A stretch of DNA of 36,051 nucleotides from Actinoplanes siamensis (GCF_016862395.1 NZ_BOMW01000083.1:1-36051); one strand, 5' to 3'. Positions 1-8,091 are shown, numbered from the stretch's first letter. Translations and numbers: made by a program. Notes: generated by a model not told the origin, from the sequence alone.

Positions 1-42
1 CCGAGCCAGCCGGTGCCACGTGGAACCGCAACAGCCACTCCG

Positions 43-115
43 AGCGGACGACGGGATTCGAACCCGCGACCCTCACCTTGGCAAGGTGATGCGCTACCAG
101 CTGCGCTACGTCCGC
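43..115 (-). tRNA. tRNA-Gly (anticodon GCC)
   Basis: A complete cloverleaf reads on the minus strand. The acceptor stem pairs GCGGACG (109-115) with CGTCCGC (44-50). The anticodon stem TCACC/GGTGA closes the loop TTGCCAA, which gives anticodon GCC and so glycine. The T arm contains the usual GGTTCGAATCC. It decodes the GGC codons that dominate in a high-GC genome. No CCA is encoded after the discriminator base. Confidence 0.95.
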
Positions 116-271
116 GTTGCCGCCCGGTCTCCCCGGCGACGAATGAAACCTTAGCCGAGCCCCCGACCCGATGCCACAGCGGGTCCCCCATCCCGCCATG
201 CGGGCGGGGTGCGCTGCCGGGTCCACGCGCCCGCCCGCAGCGGTCCGACCCCCTTCGGCCGCGCCGGCCGT

Positions 272-399
272 CCCCCGGGCGGCGGCGGATGCCGCCCGGG
301 CTCCGCGGATTCGGATCACCACTGCCTGCCGAGGCGACCGCGTTCGGCCGCCCCCGGGCGGCGGCGGGTGCCGCCCACGCGCCGCGGACCCGGATCACC
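272..399. repeat. Two-copy GC-rich hairpin repeat
   Basis: Two 49-base copies at 272-320 and 351-399 share the frame CCCCCGGGCGGCGGCGG...TGCCGCCC...CCGCGGA..CGGATCACC, offset by 79 bases. Copy 1 contains a perfect 10-bp inverted repeat (CCCGGGCGGC / GCCGCCCGGG) around a 7-base loop; copy 2 keeps a 7-bp core. The repeats lie between the small minus-strand gene ending at 446 and the tRNA-Gly, where a terminator would be expected. There is no U-tract, so a factor-independent hairpin terminator of the actinobacterial kind is only inferred. The rest of 116-445 holds nothing else I can support. Confidence 0.6.
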
Positions 400-445
400 C
401 GGCGTGCCTTCGCCAGCGTCCGGCCTCGTCAGCGGCGGGCCGGCT

Positions 446-637
446 TCAGTGCGACTCGTCCAGCAGGCGGCGCACCTGGGCCATCAGCTCCGCCTGGAAC
501 GCCGCCACGCTGCCGTCCACCACGCCGATCCGGTAGTCGGATCCGGTCTCCGGATCCTCGGCCAGCCGTGCGTCCCGCCGGCCGGCCGCTCCGTCGGCGT
601 GACCGGCGGTGTACGCCTGAAATGCGTCTTCCATCAT
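446..637 (-). CDS. Small hypothetical protein (64 aa)
   Basis: I do not recognise this family. The reading frame is open back to a TTG at 664, but AGGAGG at 643-648 sits 5 bases before the ATG at 637, so that start is preferred. The product begins MMEDAFQAYTAG, is rich in alanine, aspartate and arginine, and ends with a predicted amphipathic helix (AAFQAELMAQVRRLLDES). There is no signal peptide or membrane segment. It stands alone, with hairpin repeats downstream and the monooxygenase gene behind it on the same strand. Support comes from the strong ribosome binding site and codon bias. Confidence 0.6.
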   Translation of the reverse strand: MMEDAFQAYTAGHADGAAGRRDARLAEDPETGSDYRIGVVDGSVAAFQAELMAQVRRLLDESH

Positions 638-888
638 CGGGGCCTCCTCGAACACGCGCGCCAATCTCGCATGACTACGGATCGAGGCGCCCCATCCGTT
701 CGACCGGTCCGGATCATTGAACGGCTGACCACGTGCGGCCCGCTACGACGCATTCCGCCGATCATGGACGGGACCGGGCGAAACGCGCCGGCCAGCCCCG
801 CTCCAGTACAGCGAGAGGCCCGGACCGGTGATCACCAGCACCGCGCCGGCCAGCACGAACCAGAAGCCGCCCCCACCGGGCCCTGATC

Positions 889-2139
889 TCAGGCGCCGCT
901 CACCTCGCCGACGTAGGCGGCGGCCTTCTCCGGGTCGACGAACCAGTTCAGGAGGTCGTTCGGGTCGACGAAGCCGTAGGCGAAGCGGCGGGCGATCCGC
1001 TCGTTCGCCGTGGCGGCGCCGAGCACCTGCTGCACGTGCGGGGGAAGCGGCTGCAGCATGCCGTTGGTCCAGCCGGTCACCGCCATGCCGTGTGCGCTCC
1101 AGAACGTCTCGAACGTCTCCGTCATCCACTGCTCGTCGAACGGCTGGTCGCCGCGGGCCAGGATGGCCTGCAGGTAGTGGTGGGCCGCCTTGGCCGCGGT
1201 GTTGCTGCCCTGGCCGGTGATCGGGTCGTTGGCGATCACCACGTCGGCGAGCCCGAGCACCCGGCCACCGCCCGGGAGCTGGGCGACCGGGCGGCGCACC
1301 GTCGGGGTGTAGCGGCCGTGCAGGGTGGCCTTCGCATCCGTGAGCTGGACGTCGCCGGCCCGGGCTGCGACCCAGGGCAGGTGCTCGCGGATCAGGTCGA
1401 GGGTGATCTCGAGGTGCTGCTGCGGGGCCATCCGGCCGGTGTGGCCGGCCCAGCGGTCCAGCGGGCCGCCCGGGATGGCCTCCCAGAACAGGATGTCGCA
1501 CGGGCCGGAGTGGGTCAGGCCCGGGATGACGAAGAGTTCCCCCAGTCCGGGCAGGGCGTGGAAGCCGACGTGCGGCTCCGGCCACTCCGGGTCCGGCCGC
1601 AGACCGTGCACGTACGCGACGGCCAGGCCACGCTGCGGTTCGGTGTACGGCGAGCGCTCCGGGTCACGGTCGAACATCGCCACCAGGTCGCCCTTGCCGG
1701 CCGCCACCACTGTCAGGTCGTAGCGGCCGAGCTGGGTGATCGCGTCCAGGTCCTGGGTGGTGGCGGCGTTGTAGACGACCTCGACGCCGCGCTCCTCGGC
1801 GTCCTCCAGCCAGCGGGCCATCTTGATCCGCTGGTCGGTGGACTGGGCCGGGCGGTCCAGCGGCGCGTTGAAGGCCAGCGCCAGCTGTCCCTTCTCGACG
1901 GAGAGCTGGGCCCGCAGACCCTGGATCGGCGGGGTCACGTTCTCCCAGTGGTTCAGGCCGTACGCCCGCTCGGTCTGCAGCGAGAGGTCGAACATCGCCT
2001 GGGTGGAGGTGGGCCAGCCGGACCGGATCTCCTCGGGGGTGCGCGCCGACATCAGGGTGACCTCGTAGCCCTCGGCGCGCAGGCTGAGGGCGAGCTGGAG
2101 CCCGGCCTGACCGGCCCCCACGATCAGAATCTTGCGCAA
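889..2139 (-). CDS. StyA-like FAD-dependent monooxygenase
   Basis: This is a single-component-fold flavoprotein oxygenase resembling styrene/indole monooxygenase subunit A. Those enzymes use reduced FAD supplied by a partner reductase to epoxidise aromatic alkenes. The N-terminus has the dinucleotide-binding motif GAGQAG (residues 8-13), and the C-terminal part has LGLADVVIANDPITGQGSN, the expected FAD-ribityl region. The frame is open to a TTG at 2157, but AGGAGG at 2146-2151 lies inside that extension and 6 bases before the TTG at 2139, which fixes the start. It is the last gene of the conservon operon, 18 bases after the GTPase gene. No StyB-type reductase is nearby. The substrate cannot be read from the sequence. 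Confidence 0.82.
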   Translation of the reverse strand: MRKILIVGAGQAGLQLALSLRAEGYEVTLMSARTPEEIRSGWPTSTQAMFDLSLQTERAYGLNHWENVTPPIQGLRAQLSVEKGQLALAFNAPLDRPAQSTDQRIKMARWLEDAEERGVEVVYNAATTQDLDAITQLGRYDLTVVAAGKGDLVAMFDRDPERSPYTEPQRGLAVAYVHGLRPDPEWPEPHVGFHALPGLGELFVIPGLTHSGPCDILFWEAIPGGPLDRWAGHTGRMAPQQHLEITLDLIREHLPWVAARAGDVQLTDAKATLHGRYTPTVRRPVAQLPGGGRVLGLADVVIANDPITGQGSNTAAKAAHHYLQAILARGDQPFDEQWMTETFETFWSAHGMAVTGWTNGMLQPLPPHVQQVLGAATANERIARRFAYGFVDPNDLLNWFVDPEKAAAYVGEVSGA

Positions 2140-2157
2140 GTGGTGCCTCCTGTACAA

Positions 2158-2775
2158 CTAGCCGACGCCGGTGCCGGCGAGGGCGGTGGCGCGCTCGGTC
2201 GCATGGTTCACCACGGCCAGCAGTGCGTGCGCGACGTTGCGCGGATCGCGGATGTCCGCGGCGATCAACGGGACGTGCGGGGGCAGGGTCAGCGCCTCCC
2301 GTACCTCGGAGAGCTCGTGGGTCTGCACGCCGTGGAACAGGTTCACGCACACGATCCAGGGCACGTCCGCGTCGTTCTCGAAGTAGTTGACCGCGGCGAA
2401 CGAGTTCTCCAGGTGGTTGGTGTCGACCAGGACCAGGGCGCCGACCGCGCCTCGGACCAGGTCGTCCCACATCGGCCAGAACCGGGGCTGGCCCGGCGTG
2501 CCGAACAGATAGAGCACAAGGGAATCGTCGATGGTCACCCGACCGAAGTCCATCGCGACGGTGGTGGTGACCTTGTCGATGCCCGGGTCGAGCCGGTCGA
2601 TCTGGGCGGCGGCGGCGGTCATCCAGGACTCGGTGCGAATCGCCGGAATTTCCGAGATGGCCTCGACCGATGTCGTCTTGCCCACGCCGAAGCCCCCGGC
2701 GATCACGATCTTCGCCGAGGACATCTCCCGATCTTTGGGTGCGTCGATGTCAGGTGAGCCGGAGGAGCCCTGCAC
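2158..2775 (-). CDS. cvnD: Conservon small GTPase (CvnD-like)
   Basis: This is a Ras-like GTP-binding protein of the actinomycete conservon type. Such proteins work with a sensor ATPase, a Roadblock protein and a DUF742 protein as a membrane-associated signalling complex. The P-loop GGFGVGKT is at about residues 27-34, a switch-II-like FGTPGQPRF at about 91-99, and VDTNHLENS follows. The usual NKxD is replaced by VCVNLFHG, as in this family. The GTG start at 2775 has GGAGAG 5 bases upstream and overlaps the end of the DUF742 gene; an internal ATG at 2724 lacks usable spacing. It is followed closely by the monooxygenase gene. Confidence 0.9.
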   Translation of the reverse strand: MQGSSGSPDIDAPKDREMSSAKIVIAGGFGVGKTTSVEAISEIPAIRTESWMTAAAAQIDRLDPGIDKVTTTVAMDFGRVTIDDSLVLYLFGTPGQPRFWPMWDDLVRGAVGALVLVDTNHLENSFAAVNYFENDADVPWIVCVNLFHGVQTHELSEVREALTLPPHVPLIAADIRDPRNVAHALLAVVNHATERATALAGTGVG

Positions 2776-3100
2776 GAAGTCTCTCCAGGAGTACTAGATC
2801 TTGCGAGGGGCGGGCGTCATGCACGACCAGTTGACCGATTTTGAGCAGGTCGCCGATGAGCAGGCGGGTCAGGCCGAGCGGCAGCCCGCAGGACGCCGAC
2901 AGCTCGGCCACCGAGCACATCCGGCGAGCCTGCTCGTAGAGCGACCGGGAGGCCGGGGTCAGGCTGGCGGCGAGCACCGGGTCGTACCGATTGCCGGTGG
3001 AGACCAGGGTGTGGATCAGCAAGGGACTGCGGCTGCTGGTCCGGCCCCGCGCGGTCATGTACGGGCGCACCTTCCAGTGCAGCCCCGGCCTTCGGGCCAT
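2750..3100 (-). CDS. cvnC: DUF742 conservon protein (CvnC-like)
   Basis: This is a 116-residue DUF742 protein, a winged-helix-like partner in conservon signalling. Diagnostic stretches are RPYMTARGRT near residue 12 and, in the C-terminal half, a helical region (CSVAELSASCGLPLGLTRLLIGDL) followed by GQLVVHD. The ATG at 3100 is preceded by GGAGG at suitable spacing. It starts just after the Roadblock gene and its end overlaps the GTPase start, so all are probably translated from one mRNA. Confidence 0.9.
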   Translation of the reverse strand: MARRPGLHWKVRPYMTARGRTSSRSPLLIHTLVSTGNRYDPVLAASLTPASRSLYEQARRMCSVAELSASCGLPLGLTRLLIGDLLKIGQLVVHDARPSQDLVLLERLRAGLLRLT

Positions 3101-3113
3101 CGCGCGCCTCCGA

Positions 3114-3575
3114 TCAGCGAGCCGGTGCGGGCAGGGTGCGCTGGTGCAGCGCGTGACGGGTCTCCGGGGTCAGCGCGTGGCCCACGGCCTGGCTGAACGT
3201 GGTCATGGCGTACCCCAGGTGGCCGATCTGGGTCTGCGGCTGCGCCGCCACCAGCAGGGCCGCGACGAACTCGCCGGCCGGGTCGTCGATCCGCAGAAAG
3301 GCCAGATGGCCGTGCGGGTAGCGGATGCTCAGGTTCTCCGGGGCGCCCAGCTGCAGCAGGCCGCCGAGCTGCCCGGTGATGCCGAGGAAGCCGGCGGCGA
3401 GCGCGGCGACGCTCTCCGCGTGCTCCCGGCTCAGGTGGCCGGAGGAAGCCAGTTGCAGGCCGTCTGCGGAGACCAGGACGACCGCGGTGATCGTCGGCAC
3501 GTCCCGGACGAGCTGGCCGATCAGCCAGGAGACGTCCGGTTGGGCATCGTCTTGCGGGTACCGGTGCTCAGTCAT
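3114..3575 (-). CDS. cvnB: Roadblock/LC7 protein (CvnB-like)
   Basis: This is a Roadblock/LC7 (longin-like) domain protein of 153 residues, the expected regulator of the conservon GTPase. The core is DVSWLIGQLVRDVPTITAVVLVSADGLQLASS, then helices and a strand giving YPHGHLAFLRI, the standard fold order. The ATG at 3575 overlaps the last 8 bases of the upstream ATPase gene, which points to translational coupling. It is cytoplasmic, with no membrane segment. Confidence 0.92.
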   Translation of the reverse strand: MTEHRYPQDDAQPDVSWLIGQLVRDVPTITAVVLVSADGLQLASSGHLSREHAESVAALAAGFLGITGQLGGLLQLGAPENLSIRYPHGHLAFLRIDDPAGEFVAALLVAAQPQTQIGHLGYAMTTFSQAVGHALTPETRHALHQRTLPAPAR

Positions 3576-4704
3576 TGCGGTCCTTCGGTTCTTGCTGGGG
3601 GCGGTTGCGCTCTTGCCGGGGGGCCGCGGCGGTCGCTGTGCTGCTGGCGGCCGCGGCGCTCCGGCCGGGGACTTTCGCTCGCGCCGCGTCGACTCCGGCG
3701 TTGAAGTCGGCGGCGTCGTCGTGCCAGGCCGTCTGGTGGACCTGGGTGGTGACCGGAGCCGGCGGCGGGTCGCTGCCGCGGACGCTGGCCGGGACCCGGC
3801 GGGGCATCGGTTTCTGCACCGCCGGGAGCACCATGGTCACGTCGTTCTGGGGGTTGCGCGCCGCCGGCGGCGCGGGAGCGGTGACGACCGGCTCCGGCTC
3901 CGGGCGGGGCGCCTCGCAGAGCAGGTCCGCGCCGATCAGCAGCATCGCCACCGTGCCCCGCGGCTGGCGCGGCACCAGCCGCACCCGCAGCGACGGATGC
4001 CGGTGGGTGAGCACGGCGGCCACCGAGAGGCCCAGGTGCGCGGGCTGCAGCTCGCCGGCGGCCGGGCCGTGCTCCAGCAGGCTCTCGATCCACGGCTGGT
4101 GCGCCGGGTTCAGGCCGATCCCGTTGTCCTCGACCCGGATCACCACGTCGCCGTCGCCGGTCAGGTGCGCGGCGACGGTGACCGGCTCGGTGGGCGGCGA
4201 GTACCGGTCGGCGTTGTCGATCAACTCGGTCAGGATCCGGATCACGTCGTCCGCCGCCACCGCGGACACCGCCAGGTCGGCGATCGGGCCGAAGTGCAGG
4301 CGCTCGTAGTGCTCGACCGCGCCGCCCGCCGCGTGCGTGACGTCCTGCAGCGAGGTGATCTGCTGATCCGGGTCGTCGAGCGGCTCGCCGGTCAGCACCC
4401 GCAGGTTCTCCGCGAGGCGGCGCACCCGGGTCACCGAGTGATCGATCCGGAACAGGATCTTGCGTCGTTCGGCGTCCTGCTCGCGGAATTCGGCCTCCCC
4501 GATGTGGTGAACGGCCTCCCACGTGAGGGTGAGCAGCCGGAGCGCGAACTCACCGGCGACCGGGCGCCACGGATCGGCCCCCTCGACCGGCGGTGGTTGC
4601 GGCGGCGACTCCGCCGCCGGCTCGTCATCCGGTACGACGCCAGGTTCGCCCTGCTCGGGCCGCCGCCGGCGCAACCAGCTCATCCAGCGGCCTGCTTCGG
4701 GCAT
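3568..4704 (-). CDS. cvnA: Conservon sensor-type ATPase (CvnA-like, soluble)
   Basis: This is a histidine-kinase-like ATPase heading the conservon operon. The H-box-like helix is RIDHSVTRVRRLAENL (His89). The HATPase_c domain shows an N-box ELIDNADRYSP (about 160-170), VEDNGIGL (191-198) and HLGLSVAA (223-230). Typical CvnA proteins begin with transmembrane and extracellular sensing segments. This one, at 378 residues, has only a charged proline-rich leader and no hydrophobic span, so it appears cytosolic. The C-terminal 100 residues are low-complexity, rich in alanine, proline and arginine. GGGGAG precedes the ATG at 4704. An inverted repeat lies just upstream. Confidence 0.88.
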   Translation of the reverse strand: MPEAGRWMSWLRRRRPEQGEPGVVPDDEPAAESPPQPPPVEGADPWRPVAGEFALRLLTLTWEAVHHIGEAEFREQDAERRKILFRIDHSVTRVRRLAENLRVLTGEPLDDPDQQITSLQDVTHAAGGAVEHYERLHFGPIADLAVSAVAADDVIRILTELIDNADRYSPPTEPVTVAAHLTGDGDVVIRVEDNGIGLNPAHQPWIESLLEHGPAAGELQPAHLGLSVAAVLTHRHPSLRVRLVPRQPRGTVAMLLIGADLLCEAPRPEPEPVVTAPAPPAARNPQNDVTMVLPAVQKPMPRRVPASVRGSDPPPAPVTTQVHQTAWHDDAADFNAGVDAARAKVPGRSAAAASSTATAAAPRQERNRPQQEPKDRND

Positions 4705-4732
4705 CGATTGCTCCCCAATCAGCCTTCGGTAT

Positions 4733-4745
4733 CACCGGAACGGTG
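4733..4745. promoter_or_regulatory. Possible operator upstream of the conservon operon
   Basis: The inverted repeat CACCG-GAA-CGGTG lies 28 bases before the ATG of the sensor ATPase gene, and a third CACCG follows at 4752-4756. Position and symmetry suit a transcription-factor site or a leader hairpin. No clear -10/-35 pair could be assigned next to it, so the role is inferred. Confidence 0.3.
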
Positions 4746-5078
4746 AAAGATCACCGCCTACGGAGTCTGTACCGTACCCGCCCGAATGTCGGAATGGCTA
4801 TCGGTGGTACCTCACAGGGCTGACGGGGTGCTGGTAGTTCTCGGACAGTGCGCTGAAATGGGCAAGCGACGCGATCCATTGTGGACATAGTGCTTCCCGG
4901 GCGACGATCAAGCTCGATACCGTGACCTCGCCGCTCGTGGCGGTCCGGCGGATCGAGGCCGGCCCGGGCCGGAACTGGTGCGACCGTGGCAGATGTCGAG
5001 CATGCGCACCCTGGTGGCCGCCGCTCCGCCGCAAGGGCATCCTTGCCGCTCGCCACGCCCGGGGCCGGGCGCCGGCGG

Positions 5079-5225
5079 CACAACGCCGAGCCGCTCGCCG
5101 CGCGGGGCGCCGGCCTGGCCGTCGGGGCGAAGGACATCACCGCGGCCGACCTGACCCGCCTGCTCACCGACGAACCTCTGCGCGCCGCGGCGCGGGAGAT
5201 CGCCGCCAGGCCGGACCGGGCAGCG
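5079..5225 (+). pseudogene. Glycosyltransferase C-terminal remnant
   Basis: The plus-strand frame reads HNAEPLAARGAGLAVGAKD, then ITAADLTRLLTDEPLRAAAREIAA. This is the conserved C-terminal segment of macrolide-type (MGT/UGT-like) glycosyltransferases, which have a similar N-A-x-x-L-A-x-x-G-A-G-x-A stretch followed by a helix before the final residues. No N-terminal domain or sugar-nucleotide site is present upstream, and the frame degrades on both sides. The region 4746-5520 is otherwise without a credible intact gene; a short coding-like run (FEQAEARMAGQLSHDGEEDD) near 5334-5393 may be another relic. Confidence 0.5.
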
Positions 5226-5521
5226 CGTTCGCACGAACTACGACGGTGCGGGCCGGTATCGCACAAGCTGAACGGCTGGGCGAGGCCGTGTCACGACTCG
5301 TCGAGGAACCGCTGCTCTCAACGCGGCGTTCGAGCAGGCCGAGGCGCGGATGGCCGGGCAGCTGAGCCACGACGGGGAAGAAGACGACCAGGCTGGCCCC
5401 GGCACGCACGGACTGCTGTGCGGATCTGACTCCCGGCAGCATACTTTCGCCAAGGATGAGGGACGATTCACCTCTGCCGCGAGGCCGGACCCTGACTCGC
5501 GTGTTCTGACCTGCGGATATT

Positions 5522-5572
5522 TGGTGGGCGATACTGGGATCGAACCAGTGACCTCTTCCGTGTCAAGGAAGC
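5522..5572 (-). tRNA. tRNA-Val(GAC) 3' half: integration scar (att site)
   Basis: The minus strand carries an anticodon stem-loop CTTCC-TTGACAC-GGAAG (anticodon GAC, valine) at 5555-5571, variable loop, T arm ACTGG-TTCGATC-CCAGT, acceptor 3' strand ATCGCCC and an encoded ACCA ending at 5522. The D arm and the 5' acceptor strand GGGCGAT are absent: the bases beyond 5573 do not pair. This is the relic left when an element integrates at a tRNA 3' end and rebuilds the tRNA at its far end. Because the fragment is the 3' half on the minus strand, the element must lie to the right. Confidence 0.85.
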
Positions 5573-5606
5573 GGACACTTGCTGACCAGGGAGTTTGACA
5601 GATCAC

Positions 5607-5718
5607 GAGGGAACTGGTAGGGCGCTTGATAGTGGCTGCTCATCGCGCTAAGTTGCGCCTCGCGCGGGAAGTGCTGAGGGAATCTTGAGGGAATCCCTCG
5701 TCGCCAGCGCTGAGGGAA
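5607..5718 (+). repeat. Four GAGGGAA repeats beside the att site
   Basis: GAGGGAA occurs at 5607-5613, 5676-5682, 5687-5693 and 5712-5718. The last three are extended (GCTGAGGGAA, CTTGAGGGAA, GCTGAGGGAA). They lie 35-146 bases inside the inferred island end. Tyrosine integrases bind short direct repeats (arm sites) at such positions, so an integrase or excisionase binding cluster is a reasonable inference. No integrase gene is in the window. The remainder of 5573-5807 holds no gene I can support. Confidence 0.45.
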
Positions 5719-5807
5719 CCCCCCACTCCCTCGATGCCGAGGGCGTCAGCCAGGGTTCGGCTGAGTTCCGACAACCCACCCACGGGCGTGATTCGGGTCG
5801 CCCTTCC

Positions 5808-8048
5808 TCAGCTCGATGAAGTGTCCGACTTTGTCTTGCCCAATCTCGCGGCGACCTCATCAAGGACAGGTTGCCAAAGGTGTGGGGCGATGAGGCTGAG
5901 CCTCCCCATGAGGTCGTCGACCATGAGGCCGACCACCTGGCGCTGCAGGGCGTCGGCCGCAGTGACCGGTTCCACGGACACCGCGGTGGGTGGTGTCTCT
6001 GCGATCTCAGCCTGCTCACCGCCTTCCACTCGACGCGGCGAGTTCTCCGGAGTGACGCCGGCTGGTTGCGGAGCAAAGGCAATGACGTCGAGACGCTGCG
6101 TGGCTCGGGTCAGGGCCACGTACAGCAGCCTGTCACCGCGGTTACCGTCGTCGTTCTTGAGGATGCCGGTGGGGTCGACGACTACCGTGACGTCGAACTC
6201 CAGGCCCTTGGCGTTCTCCGGGCTGACCACCGTGGTGTCGGCGTCGAGTTCGGCGCGGTCGGCGTCACCCCAGTCGATGCGGGCATCGGTCAAAGCGGCC
6301 TCGACGGCTTGCCGCCGAGACGTGGGGCAGATGACACCCACGCCCAGATCGTCGTCCAGGTGGTGAACCACCCGTTTCGCCAGTTGCTCGGCGAAGGCTT
6401 GCTCGTCCAGTTCACACCAGAACGGCTCCTCATCGGCCTCCCGAACCGGTTGAGGCGGTTCGACACCGGGTGCGACGTCTGGCGCGAGACTCGCCGCGAG
6501 TTCGTGGATCTGCCGGGGCACTCGGTAGCCGTAACGAAGTTCGTGCCAACCAACGGGCAGGCGATCCGGCAGGTGGCAGAGCAGATCGTCCCAGTCGTCA
6601 CGTGACCACAGGCCCGTCGACTGCGCGATGTCACCCACCACCGTCATCGACCCGTGAGACCGTCGCGCGAGGGCCCGCAGCTGCATCGGTGACAGATCCT
6701 GCACCTCGTCGACCACGATGTGGCGGTATCGCTGCGGGGAGCCGTTGATCAGTTCCTCCGCTTCGTCGAGGAGGAACATGTCGGCCAAGGTCCAGCGTTC
6801 CTGGGCTGAGGGTCGCGGTTCACGCCACATCTGGCGCAGGTCCTCGGCGGTGAAGTTACCGGCGCTGACACCCTGCAACTCGTCCGCGCGGCTCAGCACT
6901 CGCTGCACCAACGCCGCAGCCGTCATCTCGGGCATGATCTGCCCGGTCAGAGTCATCGGATCCTGTTCGTCGGCCCAGGCGCCGTTCCTGGACCCCGCGG
7001 TACGGAACCAGCCGCACAACCGGAGCCGCGCCTGCTGGTAGGTTCCGGCCTGCAACGCGTCGTCGACCGCCGCGACGAGCCCTGCGCCGTCGAACGAGTA
7101 TGTCCGACCGTTCACCCGGGCCTCCCACGTCTTCACCGCGGAAGGCCGTTCGACTCCCTGCATCAATGCCCAGGCCAGGAGCCCAGCCATCCGCACGTCG
7201 CCTTTGAGCGCGGCGACGTTCTCGCTCTCTCTCCCGCGTACCTGCGGCCTCGGACGGATGTCTGGGCGGAAGTCACCGATAGCCAGATGGGTGACGTCAT
7301 CCCCAAGATCGGGGAGTAGATCCTCGATGTAGCGGACGAACGTGCTATTCGGCCCAACGACCAGCACATCCTCAGCGTCGAGTTCGGCATGGTTGTACAG
7401 CAGCCAGGACACCCTGTGCAGCGCGATCGCGGTCTTGCCTGTGCCTGGACCACCTTGAATCACCGTCAACTGGTCCAGCGGGGCCTCGATCACCTCATAC
7501 TGGGCCGCCTGGATAGTCGCGATGATGCTCCGCAGTTCACCTGCGCGCGAGGCCTGCAACTCGGTCAGCAACGCGTCGTCCAGTTGCGGAAGCCAAGCGC
7601 CGTCAGCGTCGACCGAGGTCTCTGGGACATCATCGAACACCGCGTCTACGAATCCCTCGACCCGGTTTCCGGTACACCGGAAGACCCGTTTGCGGCGCAC
7701 ACCGAGTGGATCAGCCGGCCTGGCCTTGTAGTAAGCCGCGGCTGTCCGGGATTTCCAACTGGTGACGAGAAGCCTGGAAGCCTCGTCACGGATGAGCTCG
7801 TGACCGACATAGAGGCGCTCGCCGAGATCGGTGTCGATCCAGCCGATCGCGACCTGATCCAGCGGGCCCGCCATCGACGCAAGACGAGCTTCGACATAGC
7901 GGGCCGCGCGCTGTGCCGCCCCCTTGTTCGCAGTGGCGCCCGGGATATCGGCGATCGCTCGGCGCCTGCGCTCGCGTTCGCCCGCGGCGCGATCGAAGTA
8001 CTCCTGCTCAGTCGCGATCTCGGCCGCCATCGTGCTGTCGGCAGTCAT
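5808..8048 (-). CDS. HelD-family SF1 helicase-like ATPase
   Basis: This UvrD-fold ATPase of 746 residues matches the HelD layout. A charged N-terminal coiled coil (residues 10-60) is followed by the IDTDLGERLYVGHELIRDE region, then Walker A GGPGTGKT (199-206), motif II VVDEVQDLSPMQL, motif III GDIAQSTG, ENAKGLEFDVTVVVDP and LYVALTRATQRL. HelD proteins remove stalled RNA polymerase from DNA, and some actinobacterial members protect against rifamycins. No rifamycin-associated element (GGGGCTTGC-type inverted repeat) is visible upstream. The ATG at 8048 is isolated from neighbours by 412 bases. It sits inside the island, so it may be an accessory copy rather than the housekeeping one. Confidence 0.85.
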   Translation of the reverse strand: MTADSTMAAEIATEQEYFDRAAGERERRRRAIADIPGATANKGAAQRAARYVEARLASMAGPLDQVAIGWIDTDLGERLYVGHELIRDEASRLLVTSWKSRTAAAYYKARPADPLGVRRKRVFRCTGNRVEGFVDAVFDDVPETSVDADGAWLPQLDDALLTELQASRAGELRSIIATIQAAQYEVIEAPLDQLTVIQGGPGTGKTAIALHRVSWLLYNHAELDAEDVLVVGPNSTFVRYIEDLLPDLGDDVTHLAIGDFRPDIRPRPQVRGRESENVAALKGDVRMAGLLAWALMQGVERPSAVKTWEARVNGRTYSFDGAGLVAAVDDALQAGTYQQARLRLCGWFRTAGSRNGAWADEQDPMTLTGQIMPEMTAAALVQRVLSRADELQGVSAGNFTAEDLRQMWREPRPSAQERWTLADMFLLDEAEELINGSPQRYRHIVVDEVQDLSPMQLRALARRSHGSMTVVGDIAQSTGLWSRDDWDDLLCHLPDRLPVGWHELRYGYRVPRQIHELAASLAPDVAPGVEPPQPVREADEEPFWCELDEQAFAEQLAKRVVHHLDDDLGVGVICPTSRRQAVEAALTDARIDWGDADRAELDADTTVVSPENAKGLEFDVTVVVDPTGILKNDDGNRGDRLLYVALTRATQRLDVIAFAPQPAGVTPENSPRRVEGGEQAEIAETPPTAVSVEPVTAADALQRQVVGLMVDDLMGRLSLIAPHLWQPVLDEVAARLGKTKSDTSSS

Positions 8049-8091
8049 GACTCACGCTCCGGGTGGATCACATCGCATCCGCAAAGGTGGT

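Noticed and set aside
743..888. Hydrophobic peptide FWFVLAGAVLVITGPGLSLYW on the minus strand after the monooxygenase gene
   Set aside because: It could be a small membrane protein, but there is no ATG, GTG or TTG with a ribosome binding site in a sensible place, and the frame overlaps the monooxygenase gene.
1036..2757. Long plus-strand open frame opposite the monooxygenase and GTPase genes
   Set aside because: It is the antisense shadow of GC-rich coding sequence, with low-complexity Val/Arg/Gly content and no domain pattern.
4922..5429. Overlapping plus-strand frames before the tRNA-Val fragment as intact genes
   Set aside because: Only a short glycosyltransferase-like segment makes sense; the flanking residues are arginine/alanine-rich noise, so it is reported as a remnant.
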